Positions 37,829 through 46,914 of a DNA stretch of 64,000 nt are shown piece after piece. Under the pieces are notes generated by a model. That model saw nothing but the letters and a program-made list of their open reading frames with translations. It was not told where the DNA came from and did not search any database. The stretch lies in the NCBI RefSeq assembly GCF_028713855.1, contig NZ_JAQTNN010000006.1, positions 108,835 through 172,834 of the forward strand, written 5' to 3'. This DNA is from Sulfuricurvum sp. (lineage in GTDB: Bacteria; Campylobacterota; Campylobacteria; Campylobacterales; Sulfurimonadaceae). Numbering within the stretch: the first letter of the stretch is position 1; every line of letters begins with the position of its first letter. The position numbers and the translations under genes were made by a program.

Positions 37829-39332
37829 ACTCAAAACCATTCTTCTTTTTTTAGCTGTTAGTCTGATCCCCTACGCGCTCACCATGTTTCTCGTCGGAAA
37901 TTCGTTTCGTCAGGAACTCTACGATGCCGTTACGCAGGAGATGAACACACAGCTTCACTTGAGTGTTGAGCGAATCGATCAGCATCTGCTAACGTTGCAC
38001 AACGATATGACATTCCTGGCAAAATCGGACATCATGAACGATGTTTACACCCAAGATTTAGATCGGCGTATCAGCAATACCCTGCTCTCGAAAAAAAACG
38101 ATCTCAAAATGGAGGGGGATTTTTATCTTACCGACACTCAAGGAAAGATTATTGCCTCCAGCGATTTTAGTACGATTGGAAAGACAAACCGTTTCAAAGC
38201 TTTTTTGAGGGTTAACGTCTATTCCACATTCTCGACCCAACCGATCGGAACACTCCAAGTACGTTATCCGGTAGAAAACTTTCAACGCTTTTTTGCCAAT
38301 ACCCAACAAAGACATTATTATATTCGCCATGCCGATGGAACGACATCACTACGCCCTTCTCTTTTTCAGGATTCGCTCAAAGTCTCCAAAGCACTTAAAA
38401 ATGCTCCTCAACTCACCGTCATATTGGAAGAGCAAAAAGAATTTGCGTATCGTCTCTTATACAAATACGAACTATGGTTTATCCTCTTCTTGCTCGGCGG
38501 TGCGGTTTTTATTGCACTGGCCGCTTATTTCATTGCGACGCATTTGATCAAACCGATCATTACCCTCTCCAACACGGCTAAGAAAATTACCCGTACGCGC
38601 GACTACACCCAGCAAGTACACATCAAACGAGACGATGAAATCGGAGAGCTTTCACGATCGTTCAATACTATGATCAGCGGGATGGATCACGCCTTAAACG
38701 AAATCACCGGGCTTAACCAAGAGATTGAAGAAACCCAAAGGGAAGTTGTCTTTACGATGGGTTCTATCGGGGAAAGCCGCTCAAAAGAGACAGGAAATCA
38801 CGTCAAAAGGGTTGCCGAATATTCGAAACTCCTAGCCCTCTATTATGGGCTCAGCGACGAAGAAGCGGAAATGCTCAAACAAGCTTCTCCGATGCATGAT
38901 ATTGGAAAAGTGGCTATCCCGGATGCCGTTTTAAATAAGCCGGGACGCTTCGATGAAGAAGAACGGCGTATCATGGATACGCATGCCTCTCTCGGATACG
39001 AGATGCTCAAACACTCAAACAGAACATTGCTCCAAGCTGCAGCGATCGTCGCGTATGAACATCATGAGAAATGGAACGGAAGCGGCTATCCACGAAGACT
39101 AAGCGGTGAAGAGATCCATATTTACGGACGAATCACAGCGTTAGCCGATGTGTTCGATGCACTCGGAAGCGACCGTGTTTACAAAAAAGCGTGGGATGAT
39201 GAGCGTATTTTCACCCTCTTCAAAGAGGAACGGGCACAACACTTCGATCCCAAACTTATCGATATCTTTTTTGAGCATTTGGATGAATTTATCGCGATTC
39301 GTGAAACATTTAAAGATATTCACGAATCCTAA
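37818..39332 (+). CDS. Membrane sensor with HAMP and HD-GYP domains
   Basis: Periplasmic domain between TMs; HAMP LIKPIITLSNTAKKITRTRDYT; MHDIGKVAIPDAVLNKPGRFDEEE; EHHEKWNGSGYPRRL. Confidence 0.93.
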   Translation: MSFKLKTILLFLAVSLIPYALTMFLVGNSFRQELYDAVTQEMNTQLHLSVERIDQHLLTLHNDMTFLAKSDIMNDVYTQDLDRRISNTLLSKKNDLKMEGDFYLTDTQGKIIASSDFSTIGKTNRFKAFLRVNVYSTFSTQPIGTLQVRYPVENFQRFFANTQQRHYYIRHADGTTSLRPSLFQDSLKVSKALKNAPQLTVILEEQKEFAYRLLYKYELWFILFLLGGAVFIALAAYFIATHLIKPIITLSNTAKKITRTRDYTQQVHIKRDDEIGELSRSFNTMISGMDHALNEITGLNQEIEETQREVVFTMGSIGESRSKETGNHVKRVAEYSKLLALYYGLSDEEAEMLKQASPMHDIGKVAIPDAVLNKPGRFDEEERRIMDTHASLGYEMLKHSNRTLLQAAAIVAYEHHEKWNGSGYPRRLSGEEIHIYGRITALADVFDALGSDRVYKKAWDDERIFTLFKEERAQHFDPKLIDIFFEHLDEFIAIRETFKDIHES

Positions 39333-39339
39333 AGCGATT

Positions 39340-39885
39340 TTACTTTCCGTTGATCATCCGCGAAACCAAACCGCTTTGATCTGTCTTTTCAGCCAATACA
39401 ACGCCGATAATATGAACGGCTATAAATGCAAAAAGCCCCCATCCAACATATTGATGCACCATCTCGATGTTCTCTTTGGCCCCCCCTGCAAGCTTGAGGT
39501 ACAAGATTAAACCGCTAATCGACATCCCCGCCAAGAGTACATAAACAGCCTTATAAAGGCGATATACCTTTTGCATCTGCGGATTATCATCAAATCCGAA
39601 TCCGTTTTTAAAGACCATGGCCAACCGTACCAGCAACAAAACTGCCACTGCAATTCCCAGATAAATATGCCAATCCCACATCGGTGAACGCACCGCTTTT
39701 CCAATCATAACCGCCTGTTCATCCGTAATAACGGTTCCTAGTTCAGCTACTTTGGTTTGAACAATCACCCCGATATTGTTTTTGTGCATCACACTTTCTC
39801 GTAACACAACCGTGATCAGTAATCCGAACATAGCGATTGCATTGAGCCAATGCCAAATTCTAAAAGATGGCGAAAAATTACGCAT
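39340..39885 (-). CDS. Cytochrome b561-domain membrane protein (hydrogenase-type cytochrome b family)
   Basis: RIWHWLNAIAMFGLLITV, DWHIYLGIAVAVLLLVRL, HQYVGWGLFAFIAVHIIGVVLAE. Confidence 0.85.
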   Translation of the reverse strand: MRNFSPSFRIWHWLNAIAMFGLLITVVLRESVMHKNNIGVIVQTKVAELGTVITDEQAVMIGKAVRSPMWDWHIYLGIAVAVLLLVRLAMVFKNGFGFDDNPQMQKVYRLYKAVYVLLAGMSISGLILYLKLAGGAKENIEMVHQYVGWGLFAFIAVHIIGVVLAEKTDQSGLVSRMINGK

Positions 39886-39992
39886 AACTACTCCTTTTAT
39901 TTTAATACACCCATCTTACAGAAATATACTATATATTTCAAACCCCCCAATCAAAGATCAACTATATCCGAAAACGATAAGACTCACTATGG

Positions 39993-39998
39993 TATAAT
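39993..39998 (+). promoter_or_regulatory. -10 element for leuC
   Basis: TATGGTATAATCGCGCC; TATAAT 36 bp upstream of leuC start. Confidence 0.6.
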
Positions 39999-40033
39999 CG
40001 CGCCATTATTTAGACCCTTAAAAGGTAACTCTT

Positions 40034-41302
40034 ATGCGCCAAACCATTACTGAAAAAATCTTCTCCGAGCACGTCGGACGTACTGTTTATGCCGGTGAAA
40101 TCGTCCGTTCACCGATTGACATGGTCATCGGAAACGACATCACCACCCCGATCTCAATCAAAGCATTCGAAGACTCGGGCGCGACCTGCCTTGCCAATCC
40201 CGATGGGTTCTCGATCGTTTTGGATCACTTCATCCCTGCCAAAGATATCGCATCCGCGAACCAAGCGCGCATCAGCCGTGATTTTGCTAAAAAATATCAG
40301 ATGAAAAACTTTTTTGATGAAAAAGACATGGGGATCGAACACGCATTGCTCCCTGAAAAAGGGTTGGTCGTTCCGGGAGATGTCATCATCGGTGCTGATT
40401 CGCACACCTGTACCCATGGAGCGCTCGGAGCATTTTCTACAGGGATGGGTTCAACTGACCTCGCATTCGCGATGGTAACAGGAGGAAACTGGTTCAAAGT
40501 CCCTGAATCTATCAAAGTAGTATTGAGCGGAAAACCGGGAACTTACACCACAGGAAAAGATATTATCCTCGAAGTTATCCGTATGATCGGGGTTGACGGA
40601 GCACTTTACCGCACTCTCGAATTCGTCGGAAGCACGATCCCCTACCTCACAATGGATGATCGTTTCAGTATGTGCAACATGGCGATCGAAGCGGGAGCAA
40701 AAAGCGGTATCGTCGCGTATGATGAGATCACGGCAGAGTTCCTAGCCGATAAACCTCTCGCACGTGAGCCGAAAATCCACTATTCCGACGAGGATGCAAC
40801 CTATGTCCAAGTATTGGAAATCGATGTAGCTAACCTCGAACCGGTCATTGCTTATCCATTCTTGCCATCCAACGGGCACAGCCTAACCCAAGCGGTCAGC
40901 GATAACATCAAAATCGATCAGGCATTCATCGGAAGCTGTACAAATGGTCGTTTGAGTGATCTTAAAATCGCCGCTGAAATCCTAGAGGGCAAACGTGTCC
41001 ATCCGGACGTCCGTTTGATCGTCACTCCGGGAACACAGCGTATCGCACGTGAAGCCACCAAACTCGGATATATGGATATTATCATCGATGCGGGCGGCGT
41101 TGTCTCTAACCCGACCTGCGGTGCCTGTTTGGGCGGCTATATGGGAATATTGGGTGATAACGAAGTGGCAGTCGCGACAACCAACCGTAACTTCGTCGGA
41201 CGCATGGGTTCACGCTCATCAAAAGTCTATCTCGCCAACTCTGCCGTTGCCGCAGCTTCGGCGATTACGGGATATATTACCGATCCTGCTACGATCAAAT
41301 AA
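40034..41302 (+). CDS. leuC: 3-isopropylmalate dehydratase large subunit
   Basis: Aconitase-family motifs GADSHTCTHGALGAFSTGMGSTDLAF, FIGSCTNGRLSDLKIAAEIL, SNPTCGACLGGYMG, TNRNFVGRMGS. Confidence 0.95.
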   Translation: MRQTITEKIFSEHVGRTVYAGEIVRSPIDMVIGNDITTPISIKAFEDSGATCLANPDGFSIVLDHFIPAKDIASANQARISRDFAKKYQMKNFFDEKDMGIEHALLPEKGLVVPGDVIIGADSHTCTHGALGAFSTGMGSTDLAFAMVTGGNWFKVPESIKVVLSGKPGTYTTGKDIILEVIRMIGVDGALYRTLEFVGSTIPYLTMDDRFSMCNMAIEAGAKSGIVAYDEITAEFLADKPLAREPKIHYSDEDATYVQVLEIDVANLEPVIAYPFLPSNGHSLTQAVSDNIKIDQAFIGSCTNGRLSDLKIAAEILEGKRVHPDVRLIVTPGTQRIAREATKLGYMDIIIDAGGVVSNPTCGACLGGYMGILGDNEVAVATTNRNFVGRMGSRSSKVYLANSAVAAASAITGYITDPATIK

Positions 41303-41317
41303 CCTCTTTCTTCGGGG

Positions 41318-41680
41318 TTATACTCCCGTATTGCATTCATCCAACATACGGTTGATTTTTTCATGTAAAACCGGAAGGTGATTTCGTGTAATCATTTCAA
41401 CAAGTCCGAGATCAACCCCCATATAATCATGCGCGATAAAGTTACGTACGTCATAGCTCCCTTTTGCGTCTGTTTCCAAACCAAACTGCGCTAAAACATC
41501 GGTGTCTATTTTGTTGAGGGTTTCTCCGATTTGCAGCCATGCCATCAACATAGCGGGTCGTGCTTCGATTTCATCGGATAATGCGGCGACGATTCCATTA
41601 TGACGAACGATAATCGTTTGAATATTAGCGAGCATTTTGAGGATAAACTCCGCCTTTGCGCGAATCGAATCAACTGACAC
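41318..41680 (-). CDS. hepT: HepT-like HEPN toxin
   Basis: RNFIAHDY matches the RX4HXY HEPN motif; paired with MNT gene upstream. Confidence 0.88.
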   Translation of the reverse strand: MSVDSIRAKAEFILKMLANIQTIIVRHNGIVAALSDEIEARPAMLMAWLQIGETLNKIDTDVLAQFGLETDAKGSYDVRNFIAHDYMGVDLGLVEMITRNHLPVLHEKINRMLDECNTGV

Positions 41681-41987
41681 GTTTCATATCTCTCAAAATA
41701 TATTTTTGACCTATCTCATTTAGAGAAGTGAGTGAGATCAAATCGACGGGGAGGGCAATCTCTTTTTCAATTTCACATTTTATCTCTAAGATTTTACTAA
41801 AAGAACCGAAACCGCCGTTACGTTCGGCAAACTCGGCAGGATTTGGGATCTCATAGAGCAAATCCAAATCGCTTTTAGCTGTCTCTTCACCTCGTGCATA
41901 ACTGCCGCTTACACCGATAATGACAAACCCATCTGCACTAAAACGGGATCGAAGCTGTTGGAGTTTTGATTCTAAATCAGCGGTCAT
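41670..41987 (-). CDS. mntA: MntA-like nucleotidyltransferase antitoxin
   Basis: GSYARGEETAKSDLD fits GSX10DXD; overlaps hepT start. Confidence 0.9.
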   Translation of the reverse strand: MTADLESKLQQLRSRFSADGFVIIGVSGSYARGEETAKSDLDLLYEIPNPAEFAERNGGFGSFSKILEIKCEIEKEIALPVDLISLTSLNEIGQKYILRDMKRVS

Positions 41988-42100
41988 TTTTTCCTCATTT
42001 CAGATTGCATTGATGGATAATTATAACACAAGAGACGCTTTAGTGATAATTCTAGGTTTTTATAAAGTTTTACTTCTCCAAAATATATATCTTTTTTTGG

Positions 42101-42988
42101 TTATACCCCCGTATTACACGCTTCCAATGTCCCTTTATCGAATCCCCGTTTAAACCACTCCATCCGCATCGCCGATGTTCCGTGAGTAAATGCATCCGGA
42201 ACGACATACCCCTGCGCCTGCTTTTGGAGAGTGTCATCGCCGATCTGACTGGCGGCGTTGAGAGCCTCTTCGATGTCTCCCTCTTCGAGTACCGCTCTCT
42301 CTTTTTGGGTGTGGTATGCCCACACTCCGGCGTAGCAATCGGCTTGAAGTTCCACTTTTACCTGTAGGGCATTCCCTTTGGTCTTGTTTGATCTTTCTTG
42401 GGCGCTGTGTGCCTTATCGAGTATCCCGAGCTGATTTTGGATATGGTGTCCGATCTCATGGGCGATTACGTACGCTTGAGCGAAATCTCCGGGGGCATTG
42501 TGACGTTGGGCTAGCTCATCGAAAAAGCTCAGATCCAGATACACTTTTTGATCCACAGGACAGTAAAACGGTCCCACCTGAGCATCGGCATATCCGCAGC
42601 CGCTCTTTACACTTCCGCGAAACAGTACTAACTTCGGTTTGGGATACGTTAGCCCTTTTTGTTCAAACATCTTTGTCCAAACCTCTTCCGTTTGCCCTAA
42701 AACAGCGGCTACAAACTGTGCACTGCGATCATCATCCGATTGACTAACAACCGTGTTAGTCCGAGTATGGCTTTGCGTATCGAGCAAAGCGAGAGGATTG
42801 TATCCCATAAAATACGCCACAATCCCTATAACCAAAACAATCCGCCCGATAGTGGTTCCCATCAAAAAACGGATAATCGGAATGAGCAAATTCGCCCCTC
42901 TTCCGCTGCCGAGATTCATCCGTCCTCCAGACCCCTGAGAACGTAAATCTTCGACATTCGTACTTCGTTTTAAATCTTCCCATTTCAT
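42101..42988 (-). CDS. YpfJ-family neutral zinc metallopeptidase
   Basis: AYVIAHEIGHHIQNQLGI; ELQADCYAGVWA; GTSAMRMEWFKRGFDKGTLEACNTGV. Confidence 0.93.
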   Translation of the reverse strand: MKWEDLKRSTNVEDLRSQGSGGRMNLGSGRGANLLIPIIRFLMGTTIGRIVLVIGIVAYFMGYNPLALLDTQSHTRTNTVVSQSDDDRSAQFVAAVLGQTEEVWTKMFEQKGLTYPKPKLVLFRGSVKSGCGYADAQVGPFYCPVDQKVYLDLSFFDELAQRHNAPGDFAQAYVIAHEIGHHIQNQLGILDKAHSAQERSNKTKGNALQVKVELQADCYAGVWAYHTQKERAVLEEGDIEEALNAASQIGDDTLQKQAQGYVVPDAFTHGTSAMRMEWFKRGFDKGTLEACNTGV

Positions 42989-43180
42989 AATTGTGTCTCT
43001 GTCTTCTTCTTTCTTATTCCAAAATTTTACATCAGGTGCCTATTATTTTACCCGTAATGTCACCAATAACCTATAGAAAATCATACTAAATATTGCTAAT
43101 TATTAAATGTTATGCAATAATATAAACTATTATATTGAACATCGAAACCCCTATCCCCAGTATAAGTAAGGCAGAACAGA

Positions 43181-44410
43181 GTGAGTATAGAAACGGGCAA
43201 TACAACTATCGCAGCAGCACTTCCAAAGGGGCATCAGATAAAACAGCCCATCATTTTTACAGGAACGGGGACGGAATATGCCAAAATATATTTTGTCAAT
43301 CTAGCACTGAGTATCCTAACGCTGGGTATCTACTCGGCGTGGGCAAAAGTACGCAACAAACGGTACTTTTACGGCAATACAATCTTGGCGCAAAGCAGTT
43401 TCGACTACCACGCATCACCGATGCAGATCCTAAAGGGACGGCTGCTTGTTGTAGGGCTGTTTGTTCTTTACAATGTACTCTCCGGCGCTGCTCCGGCAGT
43501 AGCCGGAATACTGTTTTTGGGTATTTTTGCTGCCTTGCCTTGGCTGATTTTAAAAGCGACGCAGTTTAATATGCGAAACTCCAGTTATCGCCAGATCCGT
43601 TTCGATTTCAAAGGGGACGTTGGCGAAATGTTCGGACTGTATGTGATACTTCCCATAGCATCGATATTTACGCTTTGGCTCGCCTATCCTTATGCGGCAT
43701 ACAAACAAAAGCACTATTTTGCCAACCGTACCCGCTTCGGAAAGAGCGCTTTCTCGTTTGACGGCGGCAGCAAAGAGTTCTTTTTTACCTACTATAAGGC
43801 ATTACTCGGAGTCATCCTCTTTTTCATTCTGATAGGGTTTCTCATCGGTTCACAACATACCCGGAATTTTGTAGATGGGTTTAAAAAAGGGTTTACGGAA
43901 AAATTCGAACAACAGACACACAAACTTCACTATATCGAACCCCAGCCGCAATCGATTCAGATAGAAAATCTGCCGCAACAAGCACAGCAGCCGACACCGA
44001 CGCAGCCTAAAAGCGATGTCAAAAAAGACCCTAAAACAATAGCATTCGCGCTGGCTTTTATCGCCATAGTTTATGGTGTTATTATTCTTTTCTCACTGGT
44101 GGTTATGACCTATATCAACACCCGTTTGACCAATTACATATTTAATAACCTCAAACTCAACTATATGCGCTTTTCATCGCAGATCAGTTATTGGAAACTG
44201 ATGTGGATCTATCTCACCAATACGATTTTTATATTCCTCACCCTCGGCATTTTCATCCCTTGGGCAAAAGTGCGAGCCGTCAAATACAAACTCAGCTGTA
44301 TAAGTGTCTATGCCCTCAATCTTGACACTCATATCGCCGCACAGAGTGAGCAAGTCAAAGCCGTCGGCGAAGAGTTCAGCGACTTTTTAGATGTAGATGT
44401 CGGATTTTGA
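43181..44410 (+). CDS. DUF898/YjgN-family membrane protein
   Basis: IIFTGTGTEYAKIYFVNLALSILTLGIYSAWAKVRNKRYFYGNT; repeated YLTNTIFIFLTLGIFIPWAKVRAVKY. Confidence 0.88.
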   Translation: MSIETGNTTIAAALPKGHQIKQPIIFTGTGTEYAKIYFVNLALSILTLGIYSAWAKVRNKRYFYGNTILAQSSFDYHASPMQILKGRLLVVGLFVLYNVLSGAAPAVAGILFLGIFAALPWLILKATQFNMRNSSYRQIRFDFKGDVGEMFGLYVILPIASIFTLWLAYPYAAYKQKHYFANRTRFGKSAFSFDGGSKEFFFTYYKALLGVILFFILIGFLIGSQHTRNFVDGFKKGFTEKFEQQTHKLHYIEPQPQSIQIENLPQQAQQPTPTQPKSDVKKDPKTIAFALAFIAIVYGVIILFSLVVMTYINTRLTNYIFNNLKLNYMRFSSQISYWKLMWIYLTNTIFIFLTLGIFIPWAKVRAVKYKLSCISVYALNLDTHIAAQSEQVKAVGEEFSDFLDVDVGF

Positions 44411-45420
44411 TGCACGCTTGGATTTACGATTCTCGCAGCTCCTCTAGATTAGAGGCGACGCTTCGCTTTGATGAGACGACGCTTTTTATCGAAAGTGAAC
44501 ACGGCAGTAATACATACGATCTCGCAGCCATCACTTTTTCGCCGCGTCTTGGAAATATGCCGCGATCGATCTACCTGCCCGACAGCCGTGTATGCGAAAC
44601 GCAAGAGAATGACACAATCGATAATCTCTTAAAACGTATGGGACGAGACCGTTCAAGTAGTCTGCTCCATTTTTTGGAGTCGAAAATACGTTATCTGTTA
44701 GCCGCCATTGCTATCACGGCACTCTTTTCCTATCTCTTTATCGTATTCGCTTTGCCTCTCCTCGCAAAAGAAACGGCACAAAAACTTCCGGCTGCTATGG
44801 TCTATCGACTCGATGCAAGTACCTTAGCCACTCTCGACAAGACCCTGCTTAAACCCTCTGCCCTTCCTCTAGCGCGGCAAAATGCCCTGCGAGATTATTT
44901 TTTACACTACGTCGATGCCACGCAGGAGTGGCCGAAGGTACATATACTCTTTCGTTCAGGTGGAAAAATAGGGGCTAACGCTTTCGCCCTTCCCGATGGT
45001 TCTATCGTTTTTACGGACGATCTGATCGCAATGGCAAAAGACGACAAAGAGCTATTGGGCATTTTCTTCCATGAACTCGGCCATGTTCAAAAGCGCCATG
45101 CCCTGCAAACCGTATTACAAGACACCGCTTTTTATCTTTTGCTCAGTTCGATTACCGGTGACGTGACGGCGGCAAGCTCCGCCTTTGCACTGTTGCCGAC
45201 CATGCTGGTAGAGAGCAGTTATTCCCGAAATATGGAACTTGAAGCGGATGATTACTCCTATGAGATGATGCAGCGCAACCATATTGAGCATAAATACTTT
45301 GCCACTATCATGACCCGTCTGATGCAAGATACAAACGAAAGCAATACAAGCGTTATGCGCTATCTCGCCGATCACCCTTTGGCTCAATATCGAATCGATC
45401 GGTTTCAAAAAGAGCACTGA
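44407..45420 (+). CDS. M48-family membrane metallopeptidase
   Basis: LGIFFHELGHVQKRHALQ; SSYSRNMELEADDYSYEMM. Confidence 0.92.
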   Translation: MMHAWIYDSRSSSRLEATLRFDETTLFIESEHGSNTYDLAAITFSPRLGNMPRSIYLPDSRVCETQENDTIDNLLKRMGRDRSSSLLHFLESKIRYLLAAIAITALFSYLFIVFALPLLAKETAQKLPAAMVYRLDASTLATLDKTLLKPSALPLARQNALRDYFLHYVDATQEWPKVHILFRSGGKIGANAFALPDGSIVFTDDLIAMAKDDKELLGIFFHELGHVQKRHALQTVLQDTAFYLLLSSITGDVTAASSAFALLPTMLVESSYSRNMELEADDYSYEMMQRNHIEHKYFATIMTRLMQDTNESNTSVMRYLADHPLAQYRIDRFQKEH

Positions 45421-45441
45421 CAGAAGAAGCAACCGATTATT

Positions 45442-46914
45442 TTAACGATATTTATTATCAATCCCTACAAGGGTTTGATAGAGCTTTTCCCCTTCATCAT
45501 TCTCCCCTTTGGCGTACACCTTTTTACCATCATGCGCAAAAAACGTCAATTCCAAAGGGGCATTGGCACTTCCCGAAGCCATTTTGGCGATATCGTCCGG
45601 CGATATCGTAAAGCTCGTCAATACCTTCTTCGTCATAAAATCGATTTGCGGATAGGCGACATAGACGAGTTCAGAGCAAACGATTGTCTCGGTAGTGTTG
45701 ACATTGAAATCAAAGTCGTATTTTTTACCGTAATTGCTCAGTGCGAGATCGAGAGAACCGCGTATCTCATCGGGAGACAAATGACTCGGACGCAGTACTG
45801 CAACGTCATCGATATTCATAAAATGCTCAACGCTGTTAAGCACTACCCCTTCGCGAAGCGCTTCGAGGATCACTTTACCCTCTTTGATCTCATCGAGATG
45901 ACGTTTAATAAACGGCTCGTTCAATGCTCCCAGATCGCGAAGCTGTTCATACGTTCCGATGTAGAGTGCCGCATGACCGAAATGTCCCGGGATCGTCTTA
46001 TCCGTCAGAGCAAACGGTGTCTTCTCCAGTAATACGTCTCCGGGTTTGAGCTGTGCCGAAAAATCGTCGAGAAACCCTTTGTCTTCACGTAATTTTCCGT
46101 TACGCCATCGTACCATCCCCATCGTATTTCCCACTACTTTCGAAAACGTGAATTTGAGTTTTTCAACGGTTGAAAGTGGCAGTTCAGCGGTACGGGAGAC
46201 GAGTACGCCAACCTGATCGGCAATCTCTTTAAACGCATTGTCTCCGCCCAATGTCGCGCGCATCGGTGAATGGTCAATATAATCATACAGATAGCGGATC
46301 GACGGATCGCCTTGCGCGATGTAGAGTGCAATCGTTTTACGATTTTCCTCAAAAAAGCGGATGGCATCAAGCATAGTAGAGCGATAAGTGAGTGCATTTG
46401 CTCTCATTAAAGAGTCTTTATAAAAATTCTCGTTCACTCCGTATTCGGGATAGGCTTCATTGAGTTTAGCACGGAGCTCGCTTTTATCGTGAAAATGATC
46501 CTCCATAAATCGGGCATTATCATAGAGAGTGAGAGCTGCCGCCATCGAAATCACAATCGATTCGATACGGTCACGATCACCCAATGTTTCATCCGTACGG
46601 TACAGTGCATTACGGTAGCGCAAAGCATAAGGGAACAAGCTGGTTCGCACAGCATCGGCTTCGTGGATTGATTTAGCAATTTTCACCGAAAGAGTCGAAG
46701 GAAGAGCTCCCTGATGTGCATTAATCGATGTGTCGGCTTCGTCCATAAACGGGAGAATCTTTTCACGTAAATCGAGGGAACGGTGGATAAGATTTTCTAC
46801 CTCAACGGCATCGTTTTGACGTGCGGTATTGACCAGTTGTTCCAAATCTGTTTCGGCGTGTACGAGGCTAAAAGCAGTTAGGATGATTGAGAGGATGAGG
46901 ATTCTATACTTCAT
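45442..46914 (-). CDS. YiiX/YebB-like permuted NlpC/P60 (papain-fold) protein
   Basis: LKPGDVLLEKTPFALTDKTIPGHFGHAALYIGTYEQL; TETIVCSELVYVAY. Confidence 0.8.
   Translation of the reverse strand: MKYRILILSIILTAFSLVHAETDLEQLVNTARQNDAVEVENLIHRSLDLREKILPFMDEADTSINAHQGALPSTLSVKIAKSIHEADAVRTSLFPYALRYRNALYRTDETLGDRDRIESIVISMAAALTLYDNARFMEDHFHDKSELRAKLNEAYPEYGVNENFYKDSLMRANALTYRSTMLDAIRFFEENRKTIALYIAQGDPSIRYLYDYIDHSPMRATLGGDNAFKEIADQVGVLVSRTAELPLSTVEKLKFTFSKVVGNTMGMVRWRNGKLREDKGFLDDFSAQLKPGDVLLEKTPFALTDKTIPGHFGHAALYIGTYEQLRDLGALNEPFIKRHLDEIKEGKVILEALREGVVLNSVEHFMNIDDVAVLRPSHLSPDEIRGSLDLALSNYGKKYDFDFNVNTTETIVCSELVYVAYPQIDFMTKKVLTSFTISPDDIAKMASGSANAPLELTFFAHDGKKVYAKGENDEGEKLYQTLVGIDNKYR

Noticed and set aside
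41316-41351. Possible integron attC site at the HepT cassette boundary (GTTATAC and ATCCAAC)
   Set aside because: Core-site order and consensus do not fit attC (GTTRRRY mismatch, wrong arrangement), and no integrase is seen.
43120-43140. AT-rich imperfect palindrome CAATAATATAAACTATTATATTG
   Set aside because: Arms are imperfect and explained by AT-rich promoter sequence upstream of the DUF898 gene.
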